DNA from: Solibacillus sp040273735
GTDB lineage: Bacteria > Bacillota > Bacilli > Bacillales_A > Planococcaceae
Length of the DNA: 64,000 nt
Assembly (NCBI RefSeq): GCF_040273735.1
Contig: NZ_JBELZM010000018.1
Coordinates: 3,786 to 67,785, forward strand
Direction of reading: 5' to 3'
Shown: one piece after another, positions 26,371 to 34,870 of the stretch
Position numbering within the stretch: position 1 is the first letter of the stretch
How the letters are laid out: each line of letters starts with the position of its first letter
Made by a program: the position numbers and the translations under genes
Notes under the pieces: model-generated
Told to the model about the DNA's origin: nothing
Databases searched by the model: none
What the model saw: the letters and a program-made list of their open reading frames with translations, nothing else

Positions 26371-26964
26371 TTACTCCGCTTTAAAATCGAGCATTTCATT
26401 AATTTTCGATAAATCTTCCATAATACCTTTTTTCTGGTTGGCGATGCCGTCATACCACTTGTTTAGAATGTCCTGCATGCCCTTCTCGATTTCTTTTCCT
26501 TCCGATACGAGCTGTACCATCACGTCGATAACCTTTGTACGTTCTTCATAAAACTTGACGCGTGCCGGGAAATCTTTGCCGATATTTTGCTTGAAAATAT
26601 AGCCAAGTTTAATAATTCCGTTGTTCATCAGCTGCTCCGAATAAAGTGTTGAGCCGACAACTGCTAGACGCTCTGTAAAATCCGGATTTTCTTTAATATA
26701 ATTTTGCATCAAGAGGGCTACCTCATCTGCAAATGATTTAAGTTTGTTACGCTGGCCGTCCATCAGATTTTTTGATTCCTCAAAAATACTAAGCATCAGC
26801 TCTGTATGTTCAAGCATATTTTTTACTTTATTTAATGGTTCTTCACTTGCCCCATTCAGACGTACTTGAATTGTACGGTATACATACTGGCGTTGTAAGT
26901 AAGCCGACAGTAATATAATCCCATTGTAATGAACGCTTGCTTCGTAATGTTGTTGTGTTATCAT
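26371..26964 (-). CDS. uncharacterised helical protein
   Basis: 197-residue soluble, mostly alpha-helical protein with no signal peptide or membrane segment and many Glu/Lys/Met. The start is ATG 26964 (MITQQHYEAS), placed by GGAGG 10 nt upstream; an ATG 15 nt further up overlaps that site. I do not recognise the family. It follows the HAD/flavoprotein operon leftward but a terminator (27062-27091) separates them, so it is probably independent. Confidence 0.7.
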   Translation of the reverse strand: MITQQHYEASVHYNGIILLSAYLQRQYVYRTIQVRLNGASEEPLNKVKNMLEHTELMLSIFEESKNLMDGQRNKLKSFADEVALLMQNYIKENPDFTERLAVVGSTLYSEQLMNNGIIKLGYIFKQNIGKDFPARVKFYEERTKVIDVMVQLVSEGKEIEKGMQDILNKWYDGIANQKKGIMEDLSKINEMLDFKAE

Positions 26965-27061
26965 AGTAAAATCCTCCACCGGTATGTCTATACACTGTTA
27001 ACAATACCACATATTCATTCACTTGAAAGGAAAAAATTCAAACTATTTTCACTTTTTATAT

Positions 27062-27091
27062 AAAAAAACTCCCGGAAAAGCTCCGGGAATT
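27062..27091 (-). terminator. terminator of the ribA-ribD-monooxygenase-HAD operon
   Basis: On the minus strand TTCCCGG, AGCTTTT loop, CCGGGAG and then TTTTTTT. It lies just after the HAD gene stop codon. Confidence 0.8.
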
Positions 27092-27102
27092 TTCTCTGCC
27101 GA

Positions 27103-27675
27103 TTACACCGAGGCATAACCGATCAGTTTATTGAATTCGTCCCAACTTGTCAGACGCGTATATTCTACTGCCTGATTGTATGACTGATTTTTCACAACGA
27201 CTTTCGTTGTACTACCCGCCAATGTGTTTAAAACAGCCGGCTTATCATCTACATATACGTCAAGTTCCAGGTTTTTGATGATATCAATTTTCTCATGGTC
27301 TGCCATTCCGCAGTAAAAACGCTCATCAACAACCGGGAATCCCTGTGCTTTTACCCAAGCACGGGTCTGTTCACAATACCCTTTCGGACGGGACGTTATA
27401 TAATAAATTTCATGTCCTTCATCTGCCAAAGCATTTAAAACTTCCTTAGCCCCTTCAAAGCTTGGACAGTCCGTGAAATAGATTTCTTCCATCGTATCTT
27501 TCCACATTTGGCTGCCTTCTTCATTTGTTAATCCAAATGGTACGTGAATTTCGACAGTCGGGATTGTGTCGAAAACGTCTTCGCCGATCGTCTTGTTCAA
27601 CTTTTTATTATATAAATGAAATGCATGACGACGTAAATCGATTAATGTATCATCAATATCAAAACCAAATTTCAT
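27103..27675 (-). CDS. HAD-family phosphatase, 5'(3')-deoxyribonucleotidase type C-like
   Basis: HAD hydrolase of 190 residues: motif I FGFDIDDTLIDL (nucleophile Asp and Asp+2), motif II YITSRP, conserved Lys near DHEKIDIIKNLE, motif III VYVDDKPAVL. This is the NT5C/YqfW-like branch that dephosphorylates nucleotides. I choose ATG 27675, which has AGGTGA upstream; GTG 27684 directly abuts the previous stop. Last gene of the ribA-ribD-monooxygenase operon. A HAD phosphatase is exactly what riboflavin synthesis needs to dephosphorylate the pyrimidine phosphate made by RibD, so that role, or one in a related pathway, is a reasonable inference. Confidence 0.85.
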   Translation of the reverse strand: MKFGFDIDDTLIDLRRHAFHLYNKKLNKTIGEDVFDTIPTVEIHVPFGLTNEEGSQMWKDTMEEIYFTDCPSFEGAKEVLNALADEGHEIYYITSRPKGYCEQTRAWVKAQGFPVVDERFYCGMADHEKIDIIKNLELDVYVDDKPAVLNTLAGSTTKVVVKNQSYNQAVEYTRLTSWDEFNKLIGYASV

Positions 27676-27684
27676 ATATCTCAC

Positions 27685-28761
27685 CTAACTTAATACGAGA
27701 AAAGCTTCATGGAACTTTTGCTCTTTTTCTATTTGTATAGCCTGGATTTTTTCGATTTGTTTTTTTCGTGCCGTTGCGCAGCTGACAAAATCAAATTCCT
27801 CATTTTCCAGCAGCATTTGTGCCAGGACATGGGCATCCATTAACGAACTATTTAATCCGTAGGCGCCTGTCGGAGTCATCGTATGAACAGCATCCCCAAT
27901 TAATGCGACACCTTCTTTTCCCCATTGTTCGGTCGTACTGCTGAATACATCAAGCAGCACAAAGTCTTTCCAGGACCGAATATGCTCCTGTACGACAGGT
28001 GCCAATTGAGGAAATGCTTTTACGAGTTTTTCTATAAACGGTATAAACGGCTGTTTGCGTAATTCCGGATAGCTTCCCTTTTCGATATTCCAGCCGATTT
28101 GGACAAATCCTTTTGCCTGCGTAAACAAAGAAATTTGCATGCCGTCTACTAAGGCCATTTTAATGGAAGGAGTCCAATTTTCAGGTGCCGGTATTCTCGC
28201 CCAAAGCAAGTCATAACCATGATCACGGATCGTTACATCCAAATCCGCCAATTTTCTAACTGTTGAATAGCGCCCATCCGCACCGATGATCAGCTGTGCT
28301 TCAATTATAATATCAGCATCCCCTTGTTTAGCGCGAACAGCTATATATTGTCCATGTTCGTTTTGAATAAGCTCTTTAACCGTCGTATTCAATAAATAGC
28401 TAAACGTTGGATAGCCTTTTGCCTGCTCAATAATTGCCTGAAGCAAATGAGCCTGCGGAACATGGATGCCTAAATGGCCTACAGCCGGATCCGGTTCAAT
28501 TGTTTTAAACTTTTCACCGCTCATCCAATATTCCAAAGTTTCCATACGCAGCAAACCGAGCTGTTCAATTCGTTCGAAAAGCTCGTACTGTTTTAAAATC
28601 CGCTCGCCTTCTTCATTTAAATGTTCCCCGCGGAATGCCTTCGCAAAGTCATTTGTCCGCTCAATTAAAAGAACCGACACATTATTTTTCGCCAATATAT
28701 TGGCAAGCAATGCACCGCCCGGACCACCGCCAACAATGCAAACATCCACTTTTCTATTCAT
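27685..28761 (-). CDS. FAD-dependent monooxygenase (PHBH-fold)
   Basis: 358 residues of the class A flavoprotein monooxygenase fold: GxGxxG in DVCIVGGGPGGALLANIL (6-23), the DG motif in IGADGRYSTVRKLA near 160 and the GD motif GVALIGDAVHTMTPTGAYGLN near 277-297. It uses FAD and probably NAD(P)H to hydroxylate or oxidise a substrate. Its ATG overlaps the RibD stop by 8 nt, so the genes are translationally coupled. Such an enzyme is not part of standard riboflavin synthesis. It might modify a product or intermediate of the pathway, or simply ride along with the flavin supply. Confidence 0.88.
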   Translation of the reverse strand: MNRKVDVCIVGGGPGGALLANILAKNNVSVLLIERTNDFAKAFRGEHLNEEGERILKQYELFERIEQLGLLRMETLEYWMSGEKFKTIEPDPAVGHLGIHVPQAHLLQAIIEQAKGYPTFSYLLNTTVKELIQNEHGQYIAVRAKQGDADIIIEAQLIIGADGRYSTVRKLADLDVTIRDHGYDLLWARIPAPENWTPSIKMALVDGMQISLFTQAKGFVQIGWNIEKGSYPELRKQPFIPFIEKLVKAFPQLAPVVQEHIRSWKDFVLLDVFSSTTEQWGKEGVALIGDAVHTMTPTGAYGLNSSLMDAHVLAQMLLENEEFDFVSCATARKKQIEKIQAIQIEKEQKFHEAFLVLS

Positions 28762-29869
28762 GTAAACCAGCCTTCTTTGGATAGGCTATAATACGCAAAT
28801 CTTCCCCGATGCGAGTGACTTCACCGAATTCAAGCCGGCTTGCCAAATCGATTGTTTCCACATCAGATCCGGTAAACGGCGTAATGGAGTTTTCCCCACC
28901 CAATACTTTCGGAGCGACATATACCATATACTGGTCTATGAAGCTGCCTCGTAAAAATGATGCGTTCACATTGCCGCCACCTTCAACAAGCAGATGCGTA
29001 ATGCCCTTTTTATATAATGCTTTCAACATATCCTCTATGTTCAAGCCTGTTGATTCTTTTTCCACACGGATAATTTCAACACCGTTGCGTTCCAACTTCT
29101 CTGCCTTTACTGCATCTGATTCTAGTGAAGTGACAATGATTGTACGAGCTTCTGTCGTATCCGCAATATGCGCATCCACCGGTGTTTTCAAAGTACTGTC
29201 CAAGACTACCCGAATCGGGTTACGTCCTTGTCGATTATCCTTTAGACGAGTAGTCAGTTTCGGGTTGTCATTTAGAACTGTTTGAACACCGACTAATATC
29301 CCGTCCACTTCATGACGCAATTCATGGACATCCGCACGTGCTTGTTCACCTGTAATCCATTGAGAGTGTCCGCTATATGTGGCGATTTTGCCGTCAAGTG
29401 TCATCGCAAATTTTGCAACGACAAATGGACGCTCTGTCAGCATATTATGAATAAAACGCTCATTCAGTTTTTGAGCTTCCTCCTGAAGAACCCCAACTTC
29501 CACTTCGATTCCCGCTTCACGCAACAGTCGAATACCACGGCCTGCTACTTCAGGGTTTGGATCTTCAGTTGCAACAACAACACGTTTAAATCCGCTTTCC
29601 TTAAGCAGCTTCGCACAAGGTGGTGTTTTGCCGTAATGCGAACACGGTTCCAATGTGACATATATTGTCGCATCTTTTGTATGCTCGCCTGCCATGTTAA
29701 CCGCATGTACTTCTGCATGGGGCTCCCCTGCTTTTCGATGAAGTCCTGTACCGACGATGACGCCATCTTTTACGATAACGGCTCCGACTAACGGATTTGG
29801 ATTTGTATTCCCTCTGGCACTTGCCGCTAATTGAAGCGCAAGTTGCATATAGTCCTGATCAGTTTTCAT
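28754..29869 (-). CDS. ribD: bifunctional riboflavin biosynthesis protein RibD
   Basis: 371 residues. The N-terminal deaminase (1-145) has zinc ligands His51 (PHAEVHA, with Glu53 as acid/base), Cys76 and Cys85 (PCSHYGKTPPC). The C-terminal reductase (about 150-365) has AMTLDGKIAT, WITGEQARADVHELRHEVDG, and LLVEGGGNVNASFL. It deaminates and reduces the pyrimidine product of GTP cyclohydrolase II. Second gene of the operon, 12 nt after ribA. No ribE or ribH follows, unlike the B. subtilis rib operon, and no FMN riboswitch precedes the operon. Confidence 0.95.
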   Translation of the reverse strand: MKTDQDYMQLALQLAASARGNTNPNPLVGAVIVKDGVIVGTGLHRKAGEPHAEVHAVNMAGEHTKDATIYVTLEPCSHYGKTPPCAKLLKESGFKRVVVATEDPNPEVAGRGIRLLREAGIEVEVGVLQEEAQKLNERFIHNMLTERPFVVAKFAMTLDGKIATYSGHSQWITGEQARADVHELRHEVDGILVGVQTVLNDNPKLTTRLKDNRQGRNPIRVVLDSTLKTPVDAHIADTTEARTIIVTSLESDAVKAEKLERNGVEIIRVEKESTGLNIEDMLKALYKKGITHLLVEGGGNVNASFLRGSFIDQYMVYVAPKVLGGENSITPFTGSDVETIDLASRLEFGEVTRIGEDLRIIAYPKKAGLHE

Positions 29870-29881
29870 ATGAAATTCTCC

Positions 29882-30616
29882 TTACACAGTTAGCTTTTCA
29901 ACCATCGCGATATGCCCAGACTTTTCTACTTTTGTTTTCAAGTACTGTTCATTCGTTTCCGTCAGACCGCCCCATAAAGGAATATGGCCATCCGCAAGTA
30001 ATCCGTTGTCCTGCAGTGCCGCAAGCTTTTTCGGATTGTTCGTAATGAGTGTTACCGGTTTTGTACGAAGCACCTGTAGTACACGGATTGCATCATCATA
30101 CGAACGTACATCATCTTCAAAACCGAGTGCATGATTGGCTTCTACTGTATCAAACGCTTCTTCCTGCAATAAGTAAGCTAACGATTTTGAAAAAAGCCCA
30201 ATACCTCGCCCTTCATGATCCGCTAGATAAAATATTGCACCACAGCCATGTTCAACAATCATTTTCATCGATTCATGTAGCTGATAGCCACAGTCACAAC
30301 GCTGTGAACCGAAAATATCACCTGTATGACAAATACTGTGCATGCGGATCAATACATCATCCTGGTTGGCAAAATCTCCATACACAAGTACAGAAGACTG
30401 CTGGCCAAATGCTAAATGCATTGACGATACAGATTCTACTACCTGTTCTTTCGTCTGATTTTTTTCAACAGTCGTCCATGAATACCATTGGAACGTCGCT
30501 TCTAAATTTTCTTGTTTTATAGGTAGCTTTACCGGTCCGACTACTGCAATATTTTGCAGATCATCACGACGGACAAGCTGAATTTTATCTTCTAAAATAG
30601 ACATTAATTGTTTCAT
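29882..30616 (-). CDS. ribA: GTP cyclohydrolase II
   Basis: 244 residues, stand-alone GTP cyclohydrolase II without a DHBP synthase domain. Zinc ligands Cys96, Cys107 and Cys109 (SICHTGDIFGSQRCDC), catalytic region DHEGRGIGLFSKSLAYLLQ, the DTVEANHALGF block and ITNNPKKLAALQ. It opens GTP to the 2,5-diaminopyrimidine used by RibD. An N-terminal extension of about 65 residues before the core is longer than in E. coli RibA. It starts after AAAGGTGATCAG and is the first gene of the operon, behind the promoter at 30658-30686. Confidence 0.93.
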   Translation of the reverse strand: MKQLMSILEDKIQLVRRDDLQNIAVVGPVKLPIKQENLEATFQWYSWTTVEKNQTKEQVVESVSSMHLAFGQQSSVLVYGDFANQDDVLIRMHSICHTGDIFGSQRCDCGYQLHESMKMIVEHGCGAIFYLADHEGRGIGLFSKSLAYLLQEEAFDTVEANHALGFEDDVRSYDDAIRVLQVLRTKPVTLITNNPKKLAALQDNGLLADGHIPLWGGLTETNEQYLKTKVEKSGHIAMVEKLTV

Positions 30617-30640
30617 CTGATCACCTTTGATTTTTATTAA

Positions 30641-30655
30641 GTTACTTTATGTAAC
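30641..30655 (-). promoter_or_regulatory. operator-like palindrome at the ribA start site
   Basis: Perfect inverted repeat GTTAC-TTTAT-GTAAC lying immediately downstream of the -10 box, over the expected transcription start (about 30651). A bound repressor there would block initiation. The repressor is unknown. Confidence 0.6.
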
Positions 30656-30657
30656 CT

Positions 30658-30686
30658 AGTTTACAATAATAAGCGTATAACGTCAA
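30658..30686 (-). promoter_or_regulatory. sigma-A promoter of the ribA operon
   Basis: On the minus strand -35 TTGACG (30686-30681), a 17-bp spacer and -10 TAAACT (30663-30658). The leader to the ribA ATG is only about 35 nt, too short for an FMN riboswitch. Confidence 0.75.
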
Positions 30687-30707
30687 ATAAGAGATTGGTA
30701 TCTAATC

Positions 30708-30749
30708 TAAAAACAACATCTTTCTCACAGAGAAAAATGTTGTTTTTTT
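30708..30749. terminator. bidirectional terminator between panF and ribA
   Basis: AAAAACAACAT (30709-30719) pairs perfectly with ATGTTGTTTTT (30737-30747), with T-runs on both strands. Confidence 0.8.
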
Positions 30750-30759
30750 GGTGAAGTAA

Positions 30760-30866
30760 AATGATTTCCATTTCGGGTCGGACGCTTTCCGAGGGCGTGG
30801 CCTGAGCCTGTAGTCTCAGGCGTCACGCTATTCCTGCTGGAGTCGCCCCCCTCCATTCCAATCAAT
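30760..30866. repeat. Bacillaceae-type GC-rich intergenic repeat
   Basis: A locally GC-rich block in AT-rich DNA with the landmarks GATTTCCATTTCGGGTCGGA, GGGCGTGGCCTGAGCC, CTGCTGGAGTCGC and CCTCCATTCCAATCAA. I recognise this pattern as a dispersed non-coding repeat common in Bacillus and Lysinibacillus genomes. The ends GATTTCCATT and CATTCCAATC are roughly inverted. There is one copy in this window. Identity rests on memory, not on a search. Confidence 0.6.
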
Positions 30867-30961
30867 TTATGCGTTTCTTAATAAGAGTTCCCTAAACCAA
30901 TTAAATTTGGACTTATAATATCTGTTTCTTCTATCATACAGACCTAAAACGGTTCTGGCTA

Positions 30962-32410
30962 TTAGAAATGATAATCTTCTATTTTTTTCATCTTTTGCGA
31001 AATCAGACTAACTGCTACAAATGTAATAAGTGAAGCGATGATTGGAATTGTAACGGAATGCATGCCATAAATATTTTCCGCAAAGCGGTAGATGACAATA
31101 TATAATGTCAGACCGACAATCATCGAACTGATTGCCCCGTATTTATTTGCTTTCTTCCAGTACAGTCCAAATATTACACTCCATAAAAAGGCTGATTCCA
31201 GTCCGCCGAACGCAAACAAGTTCAGCATGATTAATAGCTCAGGTGGTTTAACGGCGAAAATAACTACCGCTATCCCAATGATGCTCGTTACCCAGAAGCT
31301 GCGGTTTTTAATTTGTGCATCGCTTGCTTTCGGATTGATATAGTTTAGATAAATATCTTTTACAACTGTTGAACTTACTAGAATAAGCAATGCATTAACC
31401 GTCGACATAATGGCTGCCATTGGAGCTGCGAGTACGATTCCCGCCAGTAAAGGCGGCAGCACTTCCAATGTCAGCAACGGCATCACTTTATCGCCGACAT
31501 CAATTCCCGGCAAAACCGGACGTGCAAATACACCAATTAAATGCATGCCGAACATGATTGTCCCGATACCGATTGTACCTATTAAAATTGCTTTATGTAA
31601 GCTTTTCGAATCTTTGTAGCTCATGGCACGAACGGCAATTTGAGGCAACCCAATGACACCTAATCCAATTAAAATCCAAAATGTTGATACATACAATGGT
31701 GTCAGGTTTTGTTCTGCACCAAACGGCGTCACTAAATTCGGATTTTCTGCTACCAGTCCTTGCATGATCGTGTCAACACCACCACCGGCAATGACAGTTG
31801 CAATTAGAAGGATCACTGTACCAATAATCATAATGGAACCTTGCAATGCATCCGTTAACGCAACAGCCCGGAAACCACCGATAATTACATATGCCAAAAC
31901 GGCTACCGCAAAAATGAGCAGTGCATTTGTATACGACAGCCCAGTCAATGATTCAATCAGACGTGCACCACCCACCCATTGCGCTGTCATCGAGGCAAAA
32001 AGGAAAATGATGATACTGATTGCCGATAAAATAACAATCGTATGGCTGTCATAGCGTTTCTTTAAAAAGTCGATCAAAGTAATGGCTTCAATACGGCGTG
32101 CAACAATCGCAAATTTCTTGCCGAGCACCATTAACACAAAATAACCTGCAGGCAGCTGTGCCATTGCTAATAGAACCCATCCAAGTCCTGTATTATAGGC
32201 AACACCCGGTCCCCCGATAAAGCTTGAAGCACTCCCGTATGTCGCCATCATCGTCATCGCCAGGATGAACCCGCCCATTTCGCGTCCGCCTAAAAAATAC
32301 TCCTGTAAAAACGAGTTAGATGTGCGTACTTGGCGATTTGCCCAAATACCGATGCCAAAAATGATAATTAAAAATATGAGTAATGGAATAATGACCGACC
32401 AATGTATCAT
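30962..32410 (-). CDS. panF: sodium/pantothenate symporter PanF
   Basis: Sodium:solute symporter family, 482 residues, 12-13 membrane segments. Signature features are FLQEYFLGGREMGGFILAMT, TYGSASSFIGGPG near the start (the PanF-type sodium site region) and GLPQIAVRAMSYKDSKS in the middle. It imports pantothenate with sodium. It overlaps the upstream yhdT gene by ATGA (32407-32410); the panF-yhdT pair is conserved in bacteria, which strengthens the assignment. Confidence 0.93.
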   Translation of the reverse strand: MIHWSVIIPLLIFLIIIFGIGIWANRQVRTSNSFLQEYFLGGREMGGFILAMTMMATYGSASSFIGGPGVAYNTGLGWVLLAMAQLPAGYFVLMVLGKKFAIVARRIEAITLIDFLKKRYDSHTIVILSAISIIIFLFASMTAQWVGGARLIESLTGLSYTNALLIFAVAVLAYVIIGGFRAVALTDALQGSIMIIGTVILLIATVIAGGGVDTIMQGLVAENPNLVTPFGAEQNLTPLYVSTFWILIGLGVIGLPQIAVRAMSYKDSKSLHKAILIGTIGIGTIMFGMHLIGVFARPVLPGIDVGDKVMPLLTLEVLPPLLAGIVLAAPMAAIMSTVNALLILVSSTVVKDIYLNYINPKASDAQIKNRSFWVTSIIGIAVVIFAVKPPELLIMLNLFAFGGLESAFLWSVIFGLYWKKANKYGAISSMIVGLTLYIVIYRFAENIYGMHSVTIPIIASLITFVAVSLISQKMKKIEDYHF

Positions 32411-32670
32411 TTTTGCTCTTCCTCCTCTTCAAGTGAAATATCTTTGAAGAAAAGCTTCATCGCGAGCCAGATTGCGATAATCATGAAAATTGTTCCTGCG
32501 ATACAGCTATAGAAAAACCATGCCGGGAATCCGAATACGTAATCATACTCCAGCGGGTCACCTGAACCGAGCCCATATGCGAACCCGAACCAGATCGCAA
32601 AATTGATGATGACAAGCACGACACCGATCAGTGCTTCTTTATGTGCGATTTTGAAACGCTTAGCCTGCAC
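32407..32670 (-). CDS. yhdT: YhdT family small membrane protein (DUF997)
   Basis: 87 residues with two membrane segments (about 15-35 and 48-70), the conserved FAYGLGSGDPLEYDYVFGFP between them, and an acidic tail ending in a run of Glu. YhdT proteins accompany PanF. Likely an accessory subunit of the symporter, made in equal amounts through the overlapping stop/start. The start follows AAAGGATG. Confidence 0.9.
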   Translation of the reverse strand: MQAKRFKIAHKEALIGVVLVIINFAIWFGFAYGLGSGDPLEYDYVFGFPAWFFYSCIAGTIFMIIAIWLAMKLFFKDISLEEEEEQK

Positions 32671-32841
32671 ATTAAAACATCCTTTCTGTATACTATTTGA
32701 ATCTGCTGTAATTTCAGATCATGAGGGAATTTTAACTCGCTCTAAAGTGGACAACCATCTTTCAGAGACTTAACTTCTCTATTCTACGTTGCCAAACTGC
32801 GAAAGAAAAGAGTTTGTTGACGATTTGTCTAGCAAAAACCG

Positions 32842-32872
32842 AAAAAACGTCGCCTAAATTTATTAGACGACG
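32842..32872 (-). terminator. terminator of ddh
   Basis: On the minus strand CGTCGTCTAA, ATAAA loop, TTAGGCGACG (one mismatch), then TTTTTT. It lies 12 nt after the ddh stop codon. Confidence 0.8.
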
Positions 32873-32884
32873 CTCGTTTGGAAA

Positions 32885-33868
32885 TTACAGTAATTCTTTG
32901 CGCAAATCTGCCGGAGATTTTGGTGATAAGAAACCATATGGAATGTCGAAAACAGTTTTTGCACCTTTGTCTCCTTTTGCATGCAATTTGTATGCAGCGC
33001 GGGCATAGGCAACGAGAACACTTGATGTGAACATCGGATTGGATTCAAGCGTTAATGAAAATTCCATAATTTGCTTGTCTGATTCGCCTGATTGACCAGA
33101 ACGGATAACAAATCCGCCATGTGGCATACCTTGGTGATTTTCTTTAAATTCGGCTTCTGTAATAAAGTTCACCATCGTATCATATTCCGCAAAATAGTTT
33201 GGCATTTCTTTAATTTCTTTTTCGATCGTTGCTGCATCTGCACCTTCCGCTAAAACAACAAAACATTCACGGGCATGTTTTTCACGTGTTGTCAGCTCAG
33301 GATTTTCACCATTGCGCACACGGTTAACCGCTTCTTTAATCGGTAAAGTATATTGTACTGCATTTTTTACACCTTCAATGCGGCGTACTGCGTCTGAGTG
33401 GCCTTGGCTTAAGCCGTCACCCCAGAACGTATATGTATTTGCTTCAGGCAGAACTGTTTCACCTAATAGACGGTTCAATGAAAATAGCCCCGGGTCCCAG
33501 CCAACCGAAATGATGGAGACTGTATCACTTTTTTGTGCCACAGCATCAACTGCATCAAAAAATACCGGAATATTCGCATGTGTATCATAACTGTCAATTG
33601 TGTTGAACCATTGTGCAAAATGCGGAACTTGCTCAGGTAAATCTTTTGCAGAACCACCACATAAAATCATGACATCAATCTGTTCCTTATAATTAGGTGC
33701 ATCATCCACTAAATAGACCGGTACATTTGATGATTGGATGGCAACAGATGCAGGATCACGACGCGTAAATACAGCTACCAATTCCATGTCAGCATTTTGA
33801 CCGATTGCTGCTTCCACACCTCGACCTAAATTTCCGTAACCAACAATACCAATGCGAATTTTACTCAT
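32885..33868 (-). CDS. ddh: meso-diaminopimelate D-dehydrogenase
   Basis: 327 residues, the size of characterised Ddh enzymes. The N-terminal Rossmann motif is GIVGYGNLGRGVE (8-20), followed by VAVFTRRDP, the substrate region SVGWDPGLFSLNRLLGE, WGDGLSQGHSDAVRRIEGV, and a conserved C-terminus NPMFTSSVLVAYARAA. It makes meso-DAP from tetrahydrodipicolinate in one NADPH-dependent step, bypassing the acyl branches of lysine synthesis. It is well known from Lysinibacillus sphaericus and Corynebacterium. Monocistronic; GGGGGAATAA ahead of the ATG. Confidence 0.95.
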   Translation of the reverse strand: MSKIRIGIVGYGNLGRGVEAAIGQNADMELVAVFTRRDPASVAIQSSNVPVYLVDDAPNYKEQIDVMILCGGSAKDLPEQVPHFAQWFNTIDSYDTHANIPVFFDAVDAVAQKSDTVSIISVGWDPGLFSLNRLLGETVLPEANTYTFWGDGLSQGHSDAVRRIEGVKNAVQYTLPIKEAVNRVRNGENPELTTREKHARECFVVLAEGADAATIEKEIKEMPNYFAEYDTMVNFITEAEFKENHQGMPHGGFVIRSGQSGESDKQIMEFSLTLESNPMFTSSVLVAYARAAYKLHAKGDKGAKTVFDIPYGFLSPKSPADLRKELL

Positions 33869-34119
33869 TATTTATTCCCCCATCTTAATTATTCGACGTT
33901 TATTCTTTACACAATGATGTAAATTCAGAATTTTCGTCTAAATTATATTTCATCATACAGTTTCATATTTATGAATACAATAATTTTTGTGCTTTTCACA
34001 AAAAATGTTATCTTTCGCGCAATGCTTGTATTATTTGCTGTAAAGTGTTTTCATTTTCTATTTAGATGAATTTTTGATATACTGATAAAGTAAATAAATA
34101 GACTAATTGGGGGAGAAAC

Positions 34120-34578
34120 ATGAAGAAATTATCAGCAGTTTTATTAGCATTCACACTTGTCTTTTCAAGTGTAGGGACAACGATTTTATTTGCTAATGAT
34201 GCACAGTCAGTTGAAGCAAAAGGTTACAAATCAGGTAAAAAAGGCTTCAACAGCAACAATAACAATACTAATATTCAAAAAAACAATAATGATGCAACAA
34301 ACCCGACAACAACAAAACAAAATAACAATACAACAAAAAAGAATGATTCAAATACAGCTTCATCAAACAAAGGCGGCTTAATGAAAGGCCTAATGCTTGG
34401 TGGTTTAGCTGGTTTATTATTCGGTAGCTTATTTGCCGGCATGGGTATGCTAGGTAACATTTTAGGTCTGTTAATCAACGTAGCAGCAATTGCGGCGATT
34501 GTCTTCTTCCTAGTGAAGATTTATCAGTTAATCAAACGCAAAAAAGATAAAGAGGTTACTGACACGTGGAAAAACTAA
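34120..34578 (+). CDS. secreted/membrane protein with Asn-rich linker
   Basis: 152 residues: signal peptide (1-25 or cleavage after SVEA near 33), a low-complexity linker (about 44-85) dominated by Asn, Thr and Lys, a Gly/Met/Leu-rich membrane segment (GGLMKGLMLGGLAGLLFGSL), a second membrane helix and a basic tail. The Gly-rich double helix resembles the start of Tim44-like bacterial membrane proteins. The ribosome binding site is GGGGGAG. It overlaps the YxcD gene by 13 nt, so the two are coupled. Function unknown. Confidence 0.75.
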   Translation: MKKLSAVLLAFTLVFSSVGTTILFANDAQSVEAKGYKSGKKGFNSNNNNTNIQKNNNDATNPTTTKQNNNTTKKNDSNTASSNKGGLMKGLMLGGLAGLLFGSLFAGMGMLGNILGLLINVAAIAAIVFFLVKIYQLIKRKKDKEVTDTWKN

Positions 34579-34859
34579 CATTATCTGAACAAGATTTAAT
34601 TAATGCCGTTTGTCTGTTCCATGCAAAATTCAAAAACACAGCACCTGAAGAAGTGGAAGCGGAGCTGATGTATGATGATGTTGCCGGATATTCAGCGGAA
34701 GCTTTCTATAACGGACAACTGGAAGTATACAACTCGGTGAATTTCATCATGGCACTTCGTCTGTATATTGATGAGCAGCTTGGCCGTGATTCAATGTCAG
34801 CACGTATTTCTCTGGATATTGATGATGAAGAAGGCATGATTGCACACGTAGAGTTATAA
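34566..34859 (+). CDS. yxcD: YxcD family protein (DUF2653)
   Basis: 97 residues, acidic, soluble, matching YxcD/DUF2653: LTLSEQDLINAVCLFHAKFK at the start, EVEAELMYDD and a C-terminal ISLDIDDEEGMIAHVEL. The start is GTG 34566, inside the previous gene, with GAGGT 9 nt upstream. Function is unknown. The overlap with a membrane protein gene suggests the two proteins work together. Confidence 0.82.
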   Translation: MEKLTLSEQDLINAVCLFHAKFKNTAPEEVEAELMYDDVAGYSAEAFYNGQLEVYNSVNFIMALRLYIDEQLGRDSMSARISLDIDDEEGMIAHVEL

Positions 34860-34870
34860 TTGAACATCAT

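Noticed and set aside
29312..29791. 159-codon plus-strand frame
   Set aside because: Shadow of ribD, whose zinc deaminase motifs are intact on the other strand.
30617..30960. FMN riboswitch upstream of ribA
   Set aside because: The promoter lies about 35 nt before the ATG and no RFN-type conserved blocks are present.
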